Below are positions 9,240-18,383 of a DNA stretch of 64,000 nucleotides, one piece after another; positions within the stretch are counted from its first letter, which is position 1; every line of letters starts with the position of its first letter. The stretch is from Terriglobia bacterium (GTDB taxonomy: Bacteria > Acidobacteriota > Terriglobia > Terriglobales > Acidobacteriaceae): assembly GCA_020072645.1 (NCBI GenBank), contig JAIQGK010000009.1, positions 1-64,000 on the forward strand, read 5' to 3'. The position numbers and the translations under genes are program-made. Below the pieces are notes generated by a model. The model worked only from the letters and a program-made list of their open reading frames with translations, was not told the DNA's origin and did no database searches.

Positions 9240-10117
9240 TCCAGGTTTTGTACCTGCTCGCGGCATTTCTCAATCTCCGATTTCATCAGCAATCCCAGCT
9301 CGGTAATGCGCAGCCCCTCGCCTGCCACGCCAGAAGTTTTTGAAAGCAGCGTGTTGGCTTCGCGGTTCAGCTCTTGCAACAGAAAATCCAGCTTTTTGCC
9401 CACTTCGCCGCCCTGGTTCAGCAGCTTGCGGAAGTGATCAATGTGAGTGTTCAGGCGGACCAGCTCCTCCTGGATGTCACTGCGCTCGGCCAGGATGGCG
9501 GCCTCTTGCAGCACACGGTCCTCGTCGGCGTTTTCAATCAGTTCCAGCATGCGCGACCGGACTTTTTCCATGTAGGCTTTTGAAACGGCAGCGCGGAGCT
9601 TGTCCACTTCATTCGTGGCCTTCTCCAGCGAATCCAGCCGGCGGCGCAGTTCGGCTTCCATGCCACGGCCTTCCTGCTCGCGCATAGCATTCAGCTTCTG
9701 GATTGCCTGTTCCAGCGCCGCCAGGACTGACGTTTCAAAATTGCCGTCCACCGGAGTCATCGCGCCCAGTGCGCCGGGCATGCGGAACACATTGTTCAAA
9801 TCGGGCTCGCCGGTGGTGCCGAATTCGCGCGACGCCTTGCGGAACGCCTCAACGTAACCGCCTACCAGTTCGCGATTGAATTCATAGCCCGCTCCGCCCC
9901 GGCGCTCCACGCCCAGCGTTACGTCAATGTGCCCGCGGGCCAGCCGTTCTTTTAGCACGCGGCGGATCTTCATCTCCAGTTCGTCCATCTCCAGCGGCAT
10001 GCGTAGCTGGGGATCAAGAAAGCGATGATTCACGGACTTCAACGACAGGGTAAATGAAGTGCCTTCGCCTGCCTGAGACTTTACCTGCGCAAATCCGGTC
10101 ATGGATCGGATGGACAT
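9236..10117 (-). CDS. yicC: YicC/YloC-family endoribonuclease
   Basis: The product is 293 residues with the family N-terminus SMTGFA and SVNHRFLD, and the C-terminal DUF1732 segment EELVRLNTHIDHFRKLL. Family members are metal-dependent RNases, and E. coli YicC is linked to small-RNA decay. The yicC-gmk order is a common bacterial arrangement, and the ATGA overlap with gmk supports one operon. The start ATG at 10117 has a weak AGG upstream. Confidence 0.92.
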   Translation of the reverse strand: MSIRSMTGFAQVKSQAGEGTSFTLSLKSVNHRFLDPQLRMPLEMDELEMKIRRVLKERLARGHIDVTLGVERRGGAGYEFNRELVGGYVEAFRKASREFGTTGEPDLNNVFRMPGALGAMTPVDGNFETSVLAALEQAIQKLNAMREQEGRGMEAELRRRLDSLEKATNEVDKLRAAVSKAYMEKVRSRMLELIENADEDRVLQEAAILAERSDIQEELVRLNTHIDHFRKLLNQGGEVGKKLDFLLQELNREANTLLSKTSGVAGEGLRITELGLLMKSEIEKCREQVQNLE

Positions 10118-10151
10118 AGTTATTTTCTTGGACCTTTTTAGTTTTTAGGAC

Positions 10152-12029
10152 CTAATTTTTGATCTGGGCTTCACGGACGGCAATGCCGGGTTCGTCAACC
10201 ATTTTGGGGTCTATTTCCATAAACTGCAATTCATATAATTTGCGGTAGGTTCCCAGACGGGTCAGCAGGTCCTCATGTGTGCCGGAGTCGGCAATACGTC
10301 CGCCCTCCAGTACCACAATACGGTCAGCATGGCGTACCGTAGTCAGCCGGTGCGCAATCACAAACACTGTTCGGCCGGAAATCAGGTTTTGCAATGCGCC
10401 CTGCACCAGCGCTTCAGACTCCGTATCAAGCGACGAGGTGGCTTCGTCCAGAATCAGGATTGGCGCGTTCTTCAGAAGCGCGCGGGCGATCGCGATGCGT
10501 TGGCGCTCTCCGCCGGAAAGCCGCAATCCTCGCTCGCCGATCATGGTGTCGTATCCTTCGGGCAAGCGAAGAATAAAATCATGCGCCAGCGCCGCTTTGG
10601 CGGCTTCAATCACAGCTTCTCCGGTAACGTGCGGCTGACCATAAGCCACATTGTTGCGCACCGTGTCATTAAAAAGGATGGTTTCCTGTGTCACTACGCC
10701 AATCTGCGCGCGCAATGAGGCCAGCGTCACGTCACGGATATCATGTCCATCAATCTTGACCGCGCCTGAAGTTACGTCAAAAAAGCGCGGAATCAGATTG
10801 ACCAGCGTGGTCTTGCCCGCGCCGCTGGAACCCACGATGGCCACAACTTCTCCGGCGCGTGTTTCTAGGTTCACATTGTGCAGAATTTCCGTTTCCGGAC
10901 CATTCGCGCCGCCGTAAGAGAAGCAGACGTTTTCAAAACGCACGCGCTCGCGAAAAGCGGGTAGCGCAATCGCGTCAGGCCGCTCCTGGATGTCATCTTC
11001 CTCGTCGATAAAACGGAAGATTTCCTGTGACGCCCCCAGCGCCTGCTGAAAGCTGTTATTGAAAAACGCCATTTTGCGCACGGGATCGTAAAGACGGAAG
11101 ACCGCGATAATAAACGCGATAAAAACGCCGGGCGTCATGGCGCCGCTGTTGATCTGGTTGCGGCCCACCCAAAGCAGCAGCGCGATGGCCAGCACGCCGA
11201 CTATATCCATCAGCGGCGAACTGACGGCCTGCGCCGCAACCGATTTCAAATTAGCGCGGAAAAGCTTTCTGGCAGCGGTATGAAAGCGGCTGCTCTCCCA
11301 ATTTTCCATGCCAAAGGCTTTCACGATTCGGTTGCCGGCAATGCTCTCATGCAGAATGTTCTGGATATCGGCCAGTTTGTCCTGGCCTTTGCGCGTCGTG
11401 CTGCGTACACGCCGTCCGATCTTGCCGGCGGAAACAATCACAAACGGAACAAAGATCAGCAGTACCCACGCCAGCTTGTGTCCCAGTACAATCACCGCGC
11501 CAACAAGAAAGAGCAGGGTAAACAACTGCTGCAGGAACTCGGCCAGCGCAATGGTGAGCGTCACCTGCACTTTTTCAACGTCATTTACGACGGTTGAAAC
11601 CAACATGCCAGTGGAATGACGGGAGAAAAATGAAATCGACCGCCGGAGAATCGTGTCATACAGGCGGTTGCGCAGGTCCGTGATCAAGCCAAAGCCTGCG
11701 TGATTCACCAGATAAGTGCCAATGTAGTCACAAACGCCCTTGATCAGGGCCGTCCCCACCAGAGCCACGGCGACCACCGTAAGAGGATTGCGGAAATGCT
11801 GGGGAACAAAATCCTGTAGATAAACCACGTGGTGCGTGCCGGGAAGGTTGGGCAACAGTGTGAGTGAACGCCCTGGGCTCTTGGGGTTCAGGACCTTATC
11901 AATGATCGGCCCCATCAAAATGATGCGGAAGCTTTCCATGGCGCCGACAACGGCCATCAACAGCACAGAGCCGATGAAATGCGGCGCGTAAGGACGCAGG
12001 TACGCGAGCAATCTTGTCAGTTGTCGCAT
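10152..12029 (-). CDS. ABC exporter, MsbA-like (fused permease-ATPase)
   Basis: A 625-residue half-transporter. The N-terminal six-helix type 1 exporter domain covers about 1-330. The ATPase has Walker A GSSGAGKTTLV (about 395), Q-loop VTQETILFND, signature LSGGERQRIAIARA (about 500) and Walker B ILILDEATSSLD, then the H-loop AHR. It works as a homodimer in the inner membrane. Similarity to the lipid A flippase MsbA and its position in an envelope/housekeeping run suggest a lipid substrate, which is inference. AAGGG lies just upstream of the ATG. The gap to yicC is 34 bp. Confidence 0.9.
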   Translation of the reverse strand: MRQLTRLLAYLRPYAPHFIGSVLLMAVVGAMESFRIILMGPIIDKVLNPKSPGRSLTLLPNLPGTHHVVYLQDFVPQHFRNPLTVVAVALVGTALIKGVCDYIGTYLVNHAGFGLITDLRNRLYDTILRRSISFFSRHSTGMLVSTVVNDVEKVQVTLTIALAEFLQQLFTLLFLVGAVIVLGHKLAWVLLIFVPFVIVSAGKIGRRVRSTTRKGQDKLADIQNILHESIAGNRIVKAFGMENWESSRFHTAARKLFRANLKSVAAQAVSSPLMDIVGVLAIALLLWVGRNQINSGAMTPGVFIAFIIAVFRLYDPVRKMAFFNNSFQQALGASQEIFRFIDEEDDIQERPDAIALPAFRERVRFENVCFSYGGANGPETEILHNVNLETRAGEVVAIVGSSGAGKTTLVNLIPRFFDVTSGAVKIDGHDIRDVTLASLRAQIGVVTQETILFNDTVRNNVAYGQPHVTGEAVIEAAKAALAHDFILRLPEGYDTMIGERGLRLSGGERQRIAIARALLKNAPILILDEATSSLDTESEALVQGALQNLISGRTVFVIAHRLTTVRHADRIVVLEGGRIADSGTHEDLLTRLGTYRKLYELQFMEIDPKMVDEPGIAVREAQIKN

Positions 12030-12119
12030 ACGACACCCTTGGCGGCAGAAAACATTGCTCCCATTCTAAAGGAGTGCGGCTGAAATGCGGCCAACTGAAT
12101 GAATGTAAAGTATTGTCAG

Positions 12120-13028
12120 TTACCGGGGTGAATCGCGATGGATAACCTTCACCGGATATCCAGCCCTAGCCAGCAGCTTCTTTACTTCTTCCGCAATAAA
12201 GACAGAGCGGTGCTGGCCTCCGGTGCAGCCAAAGCCGATGGTCAGATAGCTCTTGCCTTCGCGCACATAATGCGGCATCAGGTAAACCAGCAACGCGGAG
12301 ATGCGATCGATAAACTCCTGTGTCTGTGGGAAAGACCGAATATACTTGGCCACCTGCGGATGGCGTCCGGTATAAGGCCGGAACGCGGGAATGAAGTGGG
12401 GGTTCGGCAAAAAGCGCACGTCAAAGAGCAGATCAGCATCATTGGGCACGCCAGCCTTGTAGCCAAAGCTGACGACCGAAACCATAATGTCTTTGTCCGT
12501 GCTGCCGGCGGTGAACTTGGCCGTGATGTGTGAACGCAGTTCATGCACGTTAAACTTTGAGCTGTCCACCACAATATCCGCCAGCGTGCGAATGGGCTGC
12601 AACAGGCGGCGCTCCTGCTGGAGCGCTTTCTTCACGGTGGAATCCTTGCCCAGTGGATGCGGGCGGCGCGTCTCACTGAAGCGGCGCAATAGCGCTTCGT
12701 CAGAGGCCTCAAGAAAAAGCACCGTTGTCTTGATCTGTTTGCGCAGCGATTGGATGATCTTAGGCAGGCGCTTGAGTTGCTCGCCTTCGCGAATATCGGC
12801 CACCAGCGCGGCTTTTTCGATTTCCGCGGACTGCTTTGCCAGATCGGCGAAACGCGGAATCAGGTCAATGGGAAGGTTATCGACACAGTAATAATCCAGG
12901 TCTTCAAATGCCTTGAGCACTGAAGCTTTTCCGGAACCTGACATGCCGGTGATGATGACGAGATGAGTAGCGCTTTGGCGTGGCCGCGATTTTACACGTC
13001 CGCCTTGCAGTTTGCGGAAAGGGGACAC
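12120..13028 (-). CDS. rapZ: RapZ / YvcJ-type P-loop nucleotide-binding protein
   Basis: The product is 302 residues. Walker A GMSGSGKAS is at about 28-36 and is followed by DYYCVDNLP. The C-terminal domain has SFGYKAGVPNDADLLFDVRF, NPHF and GCTGGQHRSV, all diagnostic of the family. In E. coli RapZ is the RNase E adaptor for GlmZ; elsewhere the role is less clear. The only in-frame start here is a GTG without a good ribosome binding site, 9 bp after the preceding gene, so coupling to that gene is plausible. Confidence 0.92.
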   Translation of the reverse strand: MSPFRKLQGGRVKSRPRQSATHLVIITGMSGSGKASVLKAFEDLDYYCVDNLPIDLIPRFADLAKQSAEIEKAALVADIREGEQLKRLPKIIQSLRKQIKTTVLFLEASDEALLRRFSETRRPHPLGKDSTVKKALQQERRLLQPIRTLADIVVDSSKFNVHELRSHITAKFTAGSTDKDIMVSVVSFGYKAGVPNDADLLFDVRFLPNPHFIPAFRPYTGRHPQVAKYIRSFPQTQEFIDRISALLVYLMPHYVREGKSYLTIGFGCTGGQHRSVFIAEEVKKLLARAGYPVKVIHRDSPR

Positions 13029-13037
13029 GTGAAAATT

Positions 13038-14339
13038 TTACCACGAAGCCATTTTGTGCTTTTCCGGCGACTCAAAGGCCGCCTGCAACGCAGAAGGCTC
13101 CAATTGGCTTGAGATCGAAAACATGCTGCGCCACGCGCGCGTCAACATGCGCGACTCCATCTGGCGCTTCCACTCCGCGGCGCTTTCTTCCACTAGCGTG
13201 CGTCCCGGGGAAACCGGCAACGCGCGCAATTCAGCAAGATATCCCGTACCCAGCTTCTCCCAGGCATCGAACAGGCGACCCTCTGCCCAGAGCAACGCTA
13301 TATCCAGCCGCTGCTTTTGCAGTCGCGTGAGCTTATTGTTGCGGATACGGTAAACCCAGAACAGAGCCTTGGAAGGATTGTCGCGGAACCATGCCTGAAA
13401 AACTGCCGCCTCAAGAAAAAGATGATCGCGCATCTTGGGCGTGGCGTAGGAAAGAACTTCCAGCGCGCCTTCCAGATATTTGGTAGCACAGGTGATGTCC
13501 TGGCGTTCAGCGGCCCACAAGTAAGCCAACCAGCGTGAAAGATAAGCATCGCGCGAATCGTCAGAGACCGCCGCGGCGCGGGAGACGCAGCCCTGGTCCC
13601 AGTCGCGCGGATGGCGGCCCTGATTCAGCGCCATCTGGCAGCGAATGTTGGAAAGCCAGCGCTCAGCCTTGGCGTCTTTGCGCAGCAGCATCAGAAGGCG
13701 TGCGCCGTCAGAAAAGATGCCGCGTCGATTCACGTCAGGCAGAGAAGCAGCAATCGCAATCAGCCCGGAGAATGACGCTCCTACATGCAGACTGAAACCA
13801 ACAAGAAAGCCGGGCTCAAAGATGTAGTAAATGGCTTCCAGCGCTCCTGCCAGCAATATGCTGGCGACTGGGCCTCCCAACATCAAGAACAATAAGCGGC
13901 GGCGCAACGTAGCGTCATCTTGATTGCTCACGCGCGGCTCAAGTACAGAAGCGCCCAGAGTAATCACGTCTCCGCAATAGGGTTCACCGCAACGCGCGTG
14001 CCTGCCCAAATGTAGCGCGCCAATTTTGATCTGCTTGACGCTAAAGCCAAAAAGCCATCCAGTCAGGAGGTGGCCCATTTCGTGGGCAAAACCGGCGCTT
14101 AGAGCAGCAATCACTGGAATCAGGGCGGCCCAATATCCCGGCGCAATTTGAATGACGGAGCGAAGGCTGGGCAGCGCAACCAGAATCAGAATCGCCAGGC
14201 TGCTGGCAAGAAAGTATTCGCCCGCGCTCAGGCTTTCTTTCGTCTGTGGCGGCAAAGGGCGGAAGACATCCAGCACAGGCGTGGACGTCGGCGAGTAATG
14301 TTGTGCGGTGTTCAGTTTAGTCTCGGCTGCAAGTTCCAT
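13038..14339 (-). CDS. M50-like membrane metalloprotease homologue with long C-terminal helical domain
   Basis: About 433 residues. The HEMGH zinc motif lies in a hydrophobic segment (about 97-101 from the chosen start), and further transmembrane segments follow. A possible third ligand is in FSDGARLL. The C-terminal about 200 residues are soluble, helical and Leu/Ala/Trp-rich, perhaps TPR-like. This differs from the short M50 protein at 1479. Starts at 14339, 14378 or 14456 all lack a clear ribosome binding site; 14339 gives the tidiest N-terminus (MELAAETKLN). The substrate is unknown. Confidence 0.7.
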   Translation of the reverse strand: MELAAETKLNTAQHYSPTSTPVLDVFRPLPPQTKESLSAGEYFLASSLAILILVALPSLRSVIQIAPGYWAALIPVIAALSAGFAHEMGHLLTGWLFGFSVKQIKIGALHLGRHARCGEPYCGDVITLGASVLEPRVSNQDDATLRRRLLFLMLGGPVASILLAGALEAIYYIFEPGFLVGFSLHVGASFSGLIAIAASLPDVNRRGIFSDGARLLMLLRKDAKAERWLSNIRCQMALNQGRHPRDWDQGCVSRAAAVSDDSRDAYLSRWLAYLWAAERQDITCATKYLEGALEVLSYATPKMRDHLFLEAAVFQAWFRDNPSKALFWVYRIRNNKLTRLQKQRLDIALLWAEGRLFDAWEKLGTGYLAELRALPVSPGRTLVEESAAEWKRQMESRMLTRAWRSMFSISSQLEPSALQAAFESPEKHKMASW

Positions 14340-14480
14340 GGGGAGTACGGTCCGAACGGCCCTTCCACCCACAATCATAGGGTCAACAATGGCTTGCTGG
14401 CATGAGGTCGTTGGTAGATGGCCTTTGGTCACCAGGCAGCTCAAGAGAAACGGCACGGCTGGCGACCAATAATTTCACAG

Positions 14481-14855
14481 TCAGACCACATTCGTAGACC
14501 AGTCCGCATCCTCGATATTCCCACGGGCCAGCCGCAACACCGTTGAATTTAAGTCCTCTGGCGATCCGTCCACGGTGAGCACGGCATCGGCCAGTTCGGC
14601 TCCAGCGATTCTGTCTCTGTAGAGAAAGATGACGCGCGCATTTTGCAGGAACTTGCCTTGCCGTGCGACCTCATTGCGGTCTTCCATGGGAACAAGATGC
14701 CCAATCACCACAACATGGAACCGATGTGATTTCAGCAGTCGCAGGACATCGTCTCGATTGTCCCTGGAATTCACGCGAAACCCTGCGGCAACAAGGACTT
14801 TATGGCGAGAAAGCAAGCGATACCGATCGTGACCAAAAGAAAGAACTGTAAACAT
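14481..14855 (-). CDS. degenerate receiver-domain (pseudo-CheY) protein
   Basis: A 124-residue stand-alone protein with the alternating beta/alpha pattern of a response-regulator receiver: VLSFGHDRY, then VLVAAGFRVN, HVVVIGHLVP and ARVIFLYRD. Where the phospho-accepting Asp should end strand 3, the sequence reads VIGHL, so the Asp is missing, and the Lys of strand 5 appears as Arg. It probably works as a phosphorylation-independent interaction module. It lies upstream of the M50-like gene in the same direction. GGTGGG precedes the ATG. Confidence 0.6.
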   Translation of the reverse strand: MFTVLSFGHDRYRLLSRHKVLVAAGFRVNSRDNRDDVLRLLKSHRFHVVVIGHLVPMEDRNEVARQGKFLQNARVIFLYRDRIAGAELADAVLTVDGSPEDLNSTVLRLARGNIEDADWSTNVV

Positions 14856-14931
14856 TAGCGACCCACCAGTGAGGTTTTTTCAGAAGCCATGTGCAAACAA
14901 ATTTGTAGCGACGAAAAGGCCGGTGCGGTAA

Positions 14932-15192
14932 CTAACAAAGAAACGTGCAGAGCAAAGGGTGCAGGCGAACGACGGGCCTCAACGACGTACAAAGATTGTC
15001 GCGCCTGTAAAAAAACAGGACCATTGCGAAAAGAATCGCTGCTCTGAGAAGAGTTATCCCAAGCATGATGCATTGAGCATTCTGCTGGGCGCGCAACGCC
15101 GTCGCCGGCAAATCGACAGAAGGTGCAATAAATACCACGAGCACCGCCAGGAGCCCAATCGCAAAGACCCACTTGTGAGCACAACTCAACAT
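14932..15192 (-). CDS. small hypothetical membrane protein
   Basis: An 86-residue reading frame beginning MLSCAHKWVF, with two hydrophobic segments (about 8-25 and 42-62) separated by a polar loop, and a basic tail. It is in the same direction as, and 76 bp upstream of, the pseudo-receiver gene. No strong ribosome binding site is visible, so coding status is only moderately supported. Confidence 0.4.
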   Translation of the reverse strand: MLSCAHKWVFAIGLLAVLVVFIAPSVDLPATALRAQQNAQCIMLGITLLRAAILFAMVLFFYRRDNLCTSLRPVVRLHPLLCTFLC

Positions 15193-15352
15193 GGAAAAAT
15201 CAAGACCCGGGGGATAGGAAAGTACGCTCCGCGAGGATCTCGCAGCTGGCATTGTATCGCAATACGATAACTTTTAAAAAGTAGAACTTTGCTAATTCCG
15301 GCAAAAAATCCGGCGCGGCATTCATCGCCGATTTCGCGAAGATTCCGCTGAT

Positions 15353-17755
15353 CTACTTGGGCCCTTCTCCACCAATCGTGACTTTGATCCCGCTGCGGAA
15401 GTTGAACGGCAACGCAGGAAAGCCCGGAGCCGGATCATAGTGCTGGCTGGCGAGGTTTTCGATGGCCGAGTAAATCTGAATATAACGGTTCAGACGGTAG
15501 CTGCCGCTGACGTCAATCTTCTGGTAGGCCTCGGCCAGGTTTCGATTGGGAAGGAGCATAGTCGAACCAAACGAAGAGTCGAAGAGAAACGTGCTGCTGT
15601 CTCGACGGCTAACAAAGTTGCCGCTCAGAGCAAGCGCCAACTTGCGCCGGGCATACCCAAGATAAACACTGGCAACATGGGGAGCGCGATTGAAAGGCCG
15701 GTTCCCAACCAGCGGGGAAAAGGCACCGATTGGAATAGTTGGAAACAGAGGATTGAACGAAGGAAAAAGTTCATCACTGGAGAAAGACCGGCGGACGATG
15801 CCATCGAGATACGTGTAAGCAGCGCGCGCGGTGAAGCCGTGGCCGAGACTGAGTTCGAGTTCGCTTTCCGCGCCGAGCGAACGCGTAGCCAGCGAATTGA
15901 CACTGGCGCCGAAAGGCGCCTGCGCAATCACCTCGGCAGGGACACCAAGCAAGGCAAGCCCGTCTTGGCTGACGAATTCGATCTCGTCGGAGAAGTGGTT
16001 ATCAAAAAAGGTGAGAGCGAGCTTTGCGCGGCCATCCCAGAAGAGCTGTTCAATGCCGCCGTCAAAGCTGCGCGACCGCACCGCCCCAATTGGGCCTACA
16101 TGAAACTGTGATATCAGCTGCGGACCGTCTGGCAGTTGCGATAGCAACCCGAACAAAGAATTGCTGGCGGAAAAAATGTCCGGCTCCTGGATTCCCTGCC
16201 CGTAATTGAATTTGAGTTTGGTGCCGGCAAGTACACCGCTGGCACTCGGCCGCACAAGGTAGTAGGCTAGCGAAGCCCGAGGTGTGGCGGCCACGCCGAA
16301 CACCGCATTCTTCTCCACCCCTACGCCAAGCGTAGCGTAGAGCCGGTTCCACAAATTGCCGTGCACTTCTCCGGTGTAACTATAGTTGGTCCGCTCCACC
16401 GGTTTGGGCCCGCGTTCGTTCTCAAAGTGGAAAGCAAAGAGCGCGGTCAGGCGAGTGCCGAACGAATAATCAGACTGGAACGTAAGCAGGTCACTATTAT
16501 TCAGGATAAAGAAATGCTGGGGATAGTCGCCCGCAAAGTCCAGAATGGCTTGGCCTGTGGTGCTGAATCCGTTGGCCCCCCGAATCGTCAGCACATTCCC
16601 AAGAAAGTTTCCAAAAGGATCAGGTATTCCCGTCGGTGATGGATTCACAAACTCCGAGTTCTGGCGCATGGCGCCGTAACGCAGCAGATTGTGCCAGTGC
16701 AAGGTAGTCTGGTTCTGCAGCGTCGCGCCGATGTAGGTATTGTCTTCCGTCTGAAAAGAATCGTCAGGGATGCCGAAGAAATCGATTGCGTTGGGAACAT
16801 CAACCTTTGCGGCCACTCGACGTACCGTCAGACGCAAGCTGGTGGAAGCGCCGGGAGACCAGCCAAAGTTGCCTGCATAGGTTCCATTGTGAAAGTTAGG
16901 ATTGCTGGAGATATTGCCGCCATCGTATCGCGCAAACTCTGAGAAGTAATCGATCTGCCGGAAGATGCCGCCGAAAGAAAGATCGTTATGCAGGCTGTTG
17001 AAGTTTCCTGCGTCAAACGCATAGCTGACTTGCGGAGTGAAGGTTGAGCCTTGTGACGTAGTCAGGTTCACCACGCCAGAAAGCGCGTCAGCGCCATAAA
17101 GCACGCTGTTGGGGCCGCGAAGGATTTCAACCTGGTCGATCCCAGTGGTGAAGATTCCGCCAAAATCAACCGTCCCGCCGATTTCATTCAGGGGCACGCC
17201 ATCCAGCAAGACTTTGTTGAATTTGCTCTCTCCGCCGCGTATGAAAAGAGATTCACTGATCCCGCGCTGGCCACTTTCCAGGACCTGAACGCCCGCAACT
17301 GGCCGCAACGTCTCCAGCACTTCCGGCTTGTGCTGGAATTGATCTGAGTTCACCACGGACACTGAAGCGCCTGTCTGCGTTTCCGGCAGGCTGGTGCCCG
17401 TGGCGGAAACGACTACCTGCTGGGACACGCTGCCAACCTTCAAGGTGATATCAAGCGCAGCATTGCTGCTGCTTCCAATGTAGATGGCGTCACTTTGTTG
17501 CGTCGCGAAGGATGGCGCGGTGGTTCTGACCTGGTAGCGTCCGGCCGGAAGGGGCAGGAATCTATACTTCCCTTCGGAATCCGTCGTGGTTACAGATACT
17601 TGTTTGCCTTGGCGAAGCAACTCGACTTGAGCGCCGGAAACGACGGCGCCAAGAGGATCCGTGACTGTTCCGTGAATGATGCCGCCCTCGGCGATGGCTG
17701 AGATAGCTGCGAGTGCAAGCGCCAGCACAAGACTGGCATAAAAGAGCGATTTCAT
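15353..17755 (-). CDS. TonB-dependent receptor, predicted vitamin B12 (BtuB-type) transporter
   Basis: An 800-residue outer-membrane protein. The start at 17755 is set by GGGAGGAGTC six bases upstream, and it gives the signal peptide MKSLFYASLVLALALAAISA. The order is: carboxypeptidase-regulatory-like domain (about 24-105, GTVTDPLGAVVSGAQVELL), plug (ETLRPVAGVQV, FIRGGESKFNKVLLDGVPL, GADALSGVVNLTT), then a beta barrel. The cobalamin riboswitch in its leader is the main reason to assign corrinoid uptake; the protein sequence alone would say only TonB-dependent receptor. The extra N-terminal domain is common in Acidobacteriota and Bacteroidota receptors. Energy would come from a TonB system not identified in this window. 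Confidence 0.85.
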   Translation of the reverse strand: MKSLFYASLVLALALAAISAIAEGGIIHGTVTDPLGAVVSGAQVELLRQGKQVSVTTTDSEGKYRFLPLPAGRYQVRTTAPSFATQQSDAIYIGSSSNAALDITLKVGSVSQQVVVSATGTSLPETQTGASVSVVNSDQFQHKPEVLETLRPVAGVQVLESGQRGISESLFIRGGESKFNKVLLDGVPLNEIGGTVDFGGIFTTGIDQVEILRGPNSVLYGADALSGVVNLTTSQGSTFTPQVSYAFDAGNFNSLHNDLSFGGIFRQIDYFSEFARYDGGNISSNPNFHNGTYAGNFGWSPGASTSLRLTVRRVAAKVDVPNAIDFFGIPDDSFQTEDNTYIGATLQNQTTLHWHNLLRYGAMRQNSEFVNPSPTGIPDPFGNFLGNVLTIRGANGFSTTGQAILDFAGDYPQHFFILNNSDLLTFQSDYSFGTRLTALFAFHFENERGPKPVERTNYSYTGEVHGNLWNRLYATLGVGVEKNAVFGVAATPRASLAYYLVRPSASGVLAGTKLKFNYGQGIQEPDIFSASNSLFGLLSQLPDGPQLISQFHVGPIGAVRSRSFDGGIEQLFWDGRAKLALTFFDNHFSDEIEFVSQDGLALLGVPAEVIAQAPFGASVNSLATRSLGAESELELSLGHGFTARAAYTYLDGIVRRSFSSDELFPSFNPLFPTIPIGAFSPLVGNRPFNRAPHVASVYLGYARRKLALALSGNFVSRRDSSTFLFDSSFGSTMLLPNRNLAEAYQKIDVSGSYRLNRYIQIYSAIENLASQHYDPAPGFPALPFNFRSGIKVTIGGEGPK

Positions 17756-17962
17756 CAGTAAGACTCCTCCCGCGGAAGTAGTCAATGGACGCAGGCGGCC
17801 CGATGGAGTGGAGGGCATTCTTGCGCGTGCAACAAATCGGAGATCAGCACGTTGAACTGAGGATCGGTCGAACGATTGCAAAAAACTGAGCGGCAAGAGG
17901 CTTGGCGGTCAGTAACAACTTGCAACAGTAAAATCGAACCCGAGAAATCGCAAGAAAGCTCT

Positions 17963-17984
17963 CCGGCTCTCCCTGCGCAGCCGG
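17963..17984 (-). terminator. candidate expression-platform hairpin downstream of the riboswitch
   Basis: On the minus strand CCGGCT and AGCCGG pair around a 10-base loop just 3' of the riboswitch core, followed by a weak pyrimidine run (CTTTCTT). It could act as a terminator in B12-dependent control, but the T-run is poor. Confidence 0.3.
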
Positions 17985-17999
17985 AACGCCCTTGACGGG

Positions 18000-18182
18000 C
18001 ATCTGGCCGGTCTCCTGACTTACGCCTCAATGAACCTGAAGCGCCTTCCCGGATCGTCCTCGCTCATTCACGCCAACATCAGGCGTTAAATGGAGACCAT
18101 CCAGTGGCATGTTGCCCAGGTTCTCAGCGCATACAGTTGCGGGGCAGTGGCGGATTCTCACCGCGCTTCCCATTACCAGATG
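18000..18182 (-). promoter_or_regulatory. cobalamin (B12) riboswitch
   Basis: On the minus strand the conserved core reads GGGAA, GGTGAGAATCC, ACTG, CCCCGCAACTGT, then ATGCCACTG, CGGGAAGG and finally AGTCAGGAGACCGGCC, the B12-box. A closing helix pairs CATCTGG (18182-18176) with CCAGATG (18006-18000). All hallmark segments of the cobalamin family are present in order. The 5' arm goes almost directly from the closing helix into GGGAA, so the P2 region is short. It ends about 245 bases before the receptor start and is expected to shut off receptor expression when B12 is plentiful. Confidence 0.93.
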
Positions 18183-18383
18183 GAGAAAAGTTATATCGGA
18201 GAGAAGGAGCAAGGTCAAGAAACCTCAAACTGAAATTGAATTTTCAATTTCCAATTTGGGAACAGTCTTCATCCTTCGCTCGGATGCGATGCGTACACGC
18301 CACCGGTAGAGAACAAGAAACCTTCCTACTTGTTGCGAACTTCTTTGATGATCCTTTGTCGGGCAAAGGCGCCCAACTCTGAG

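Noticed and set aside
17782-18218. Two small minus-strand reading frames upstream of the B12 receptor
   Set aside because: They cover the riboswitch aptamer and its expression platform; the conserved RNA explains the sequence.
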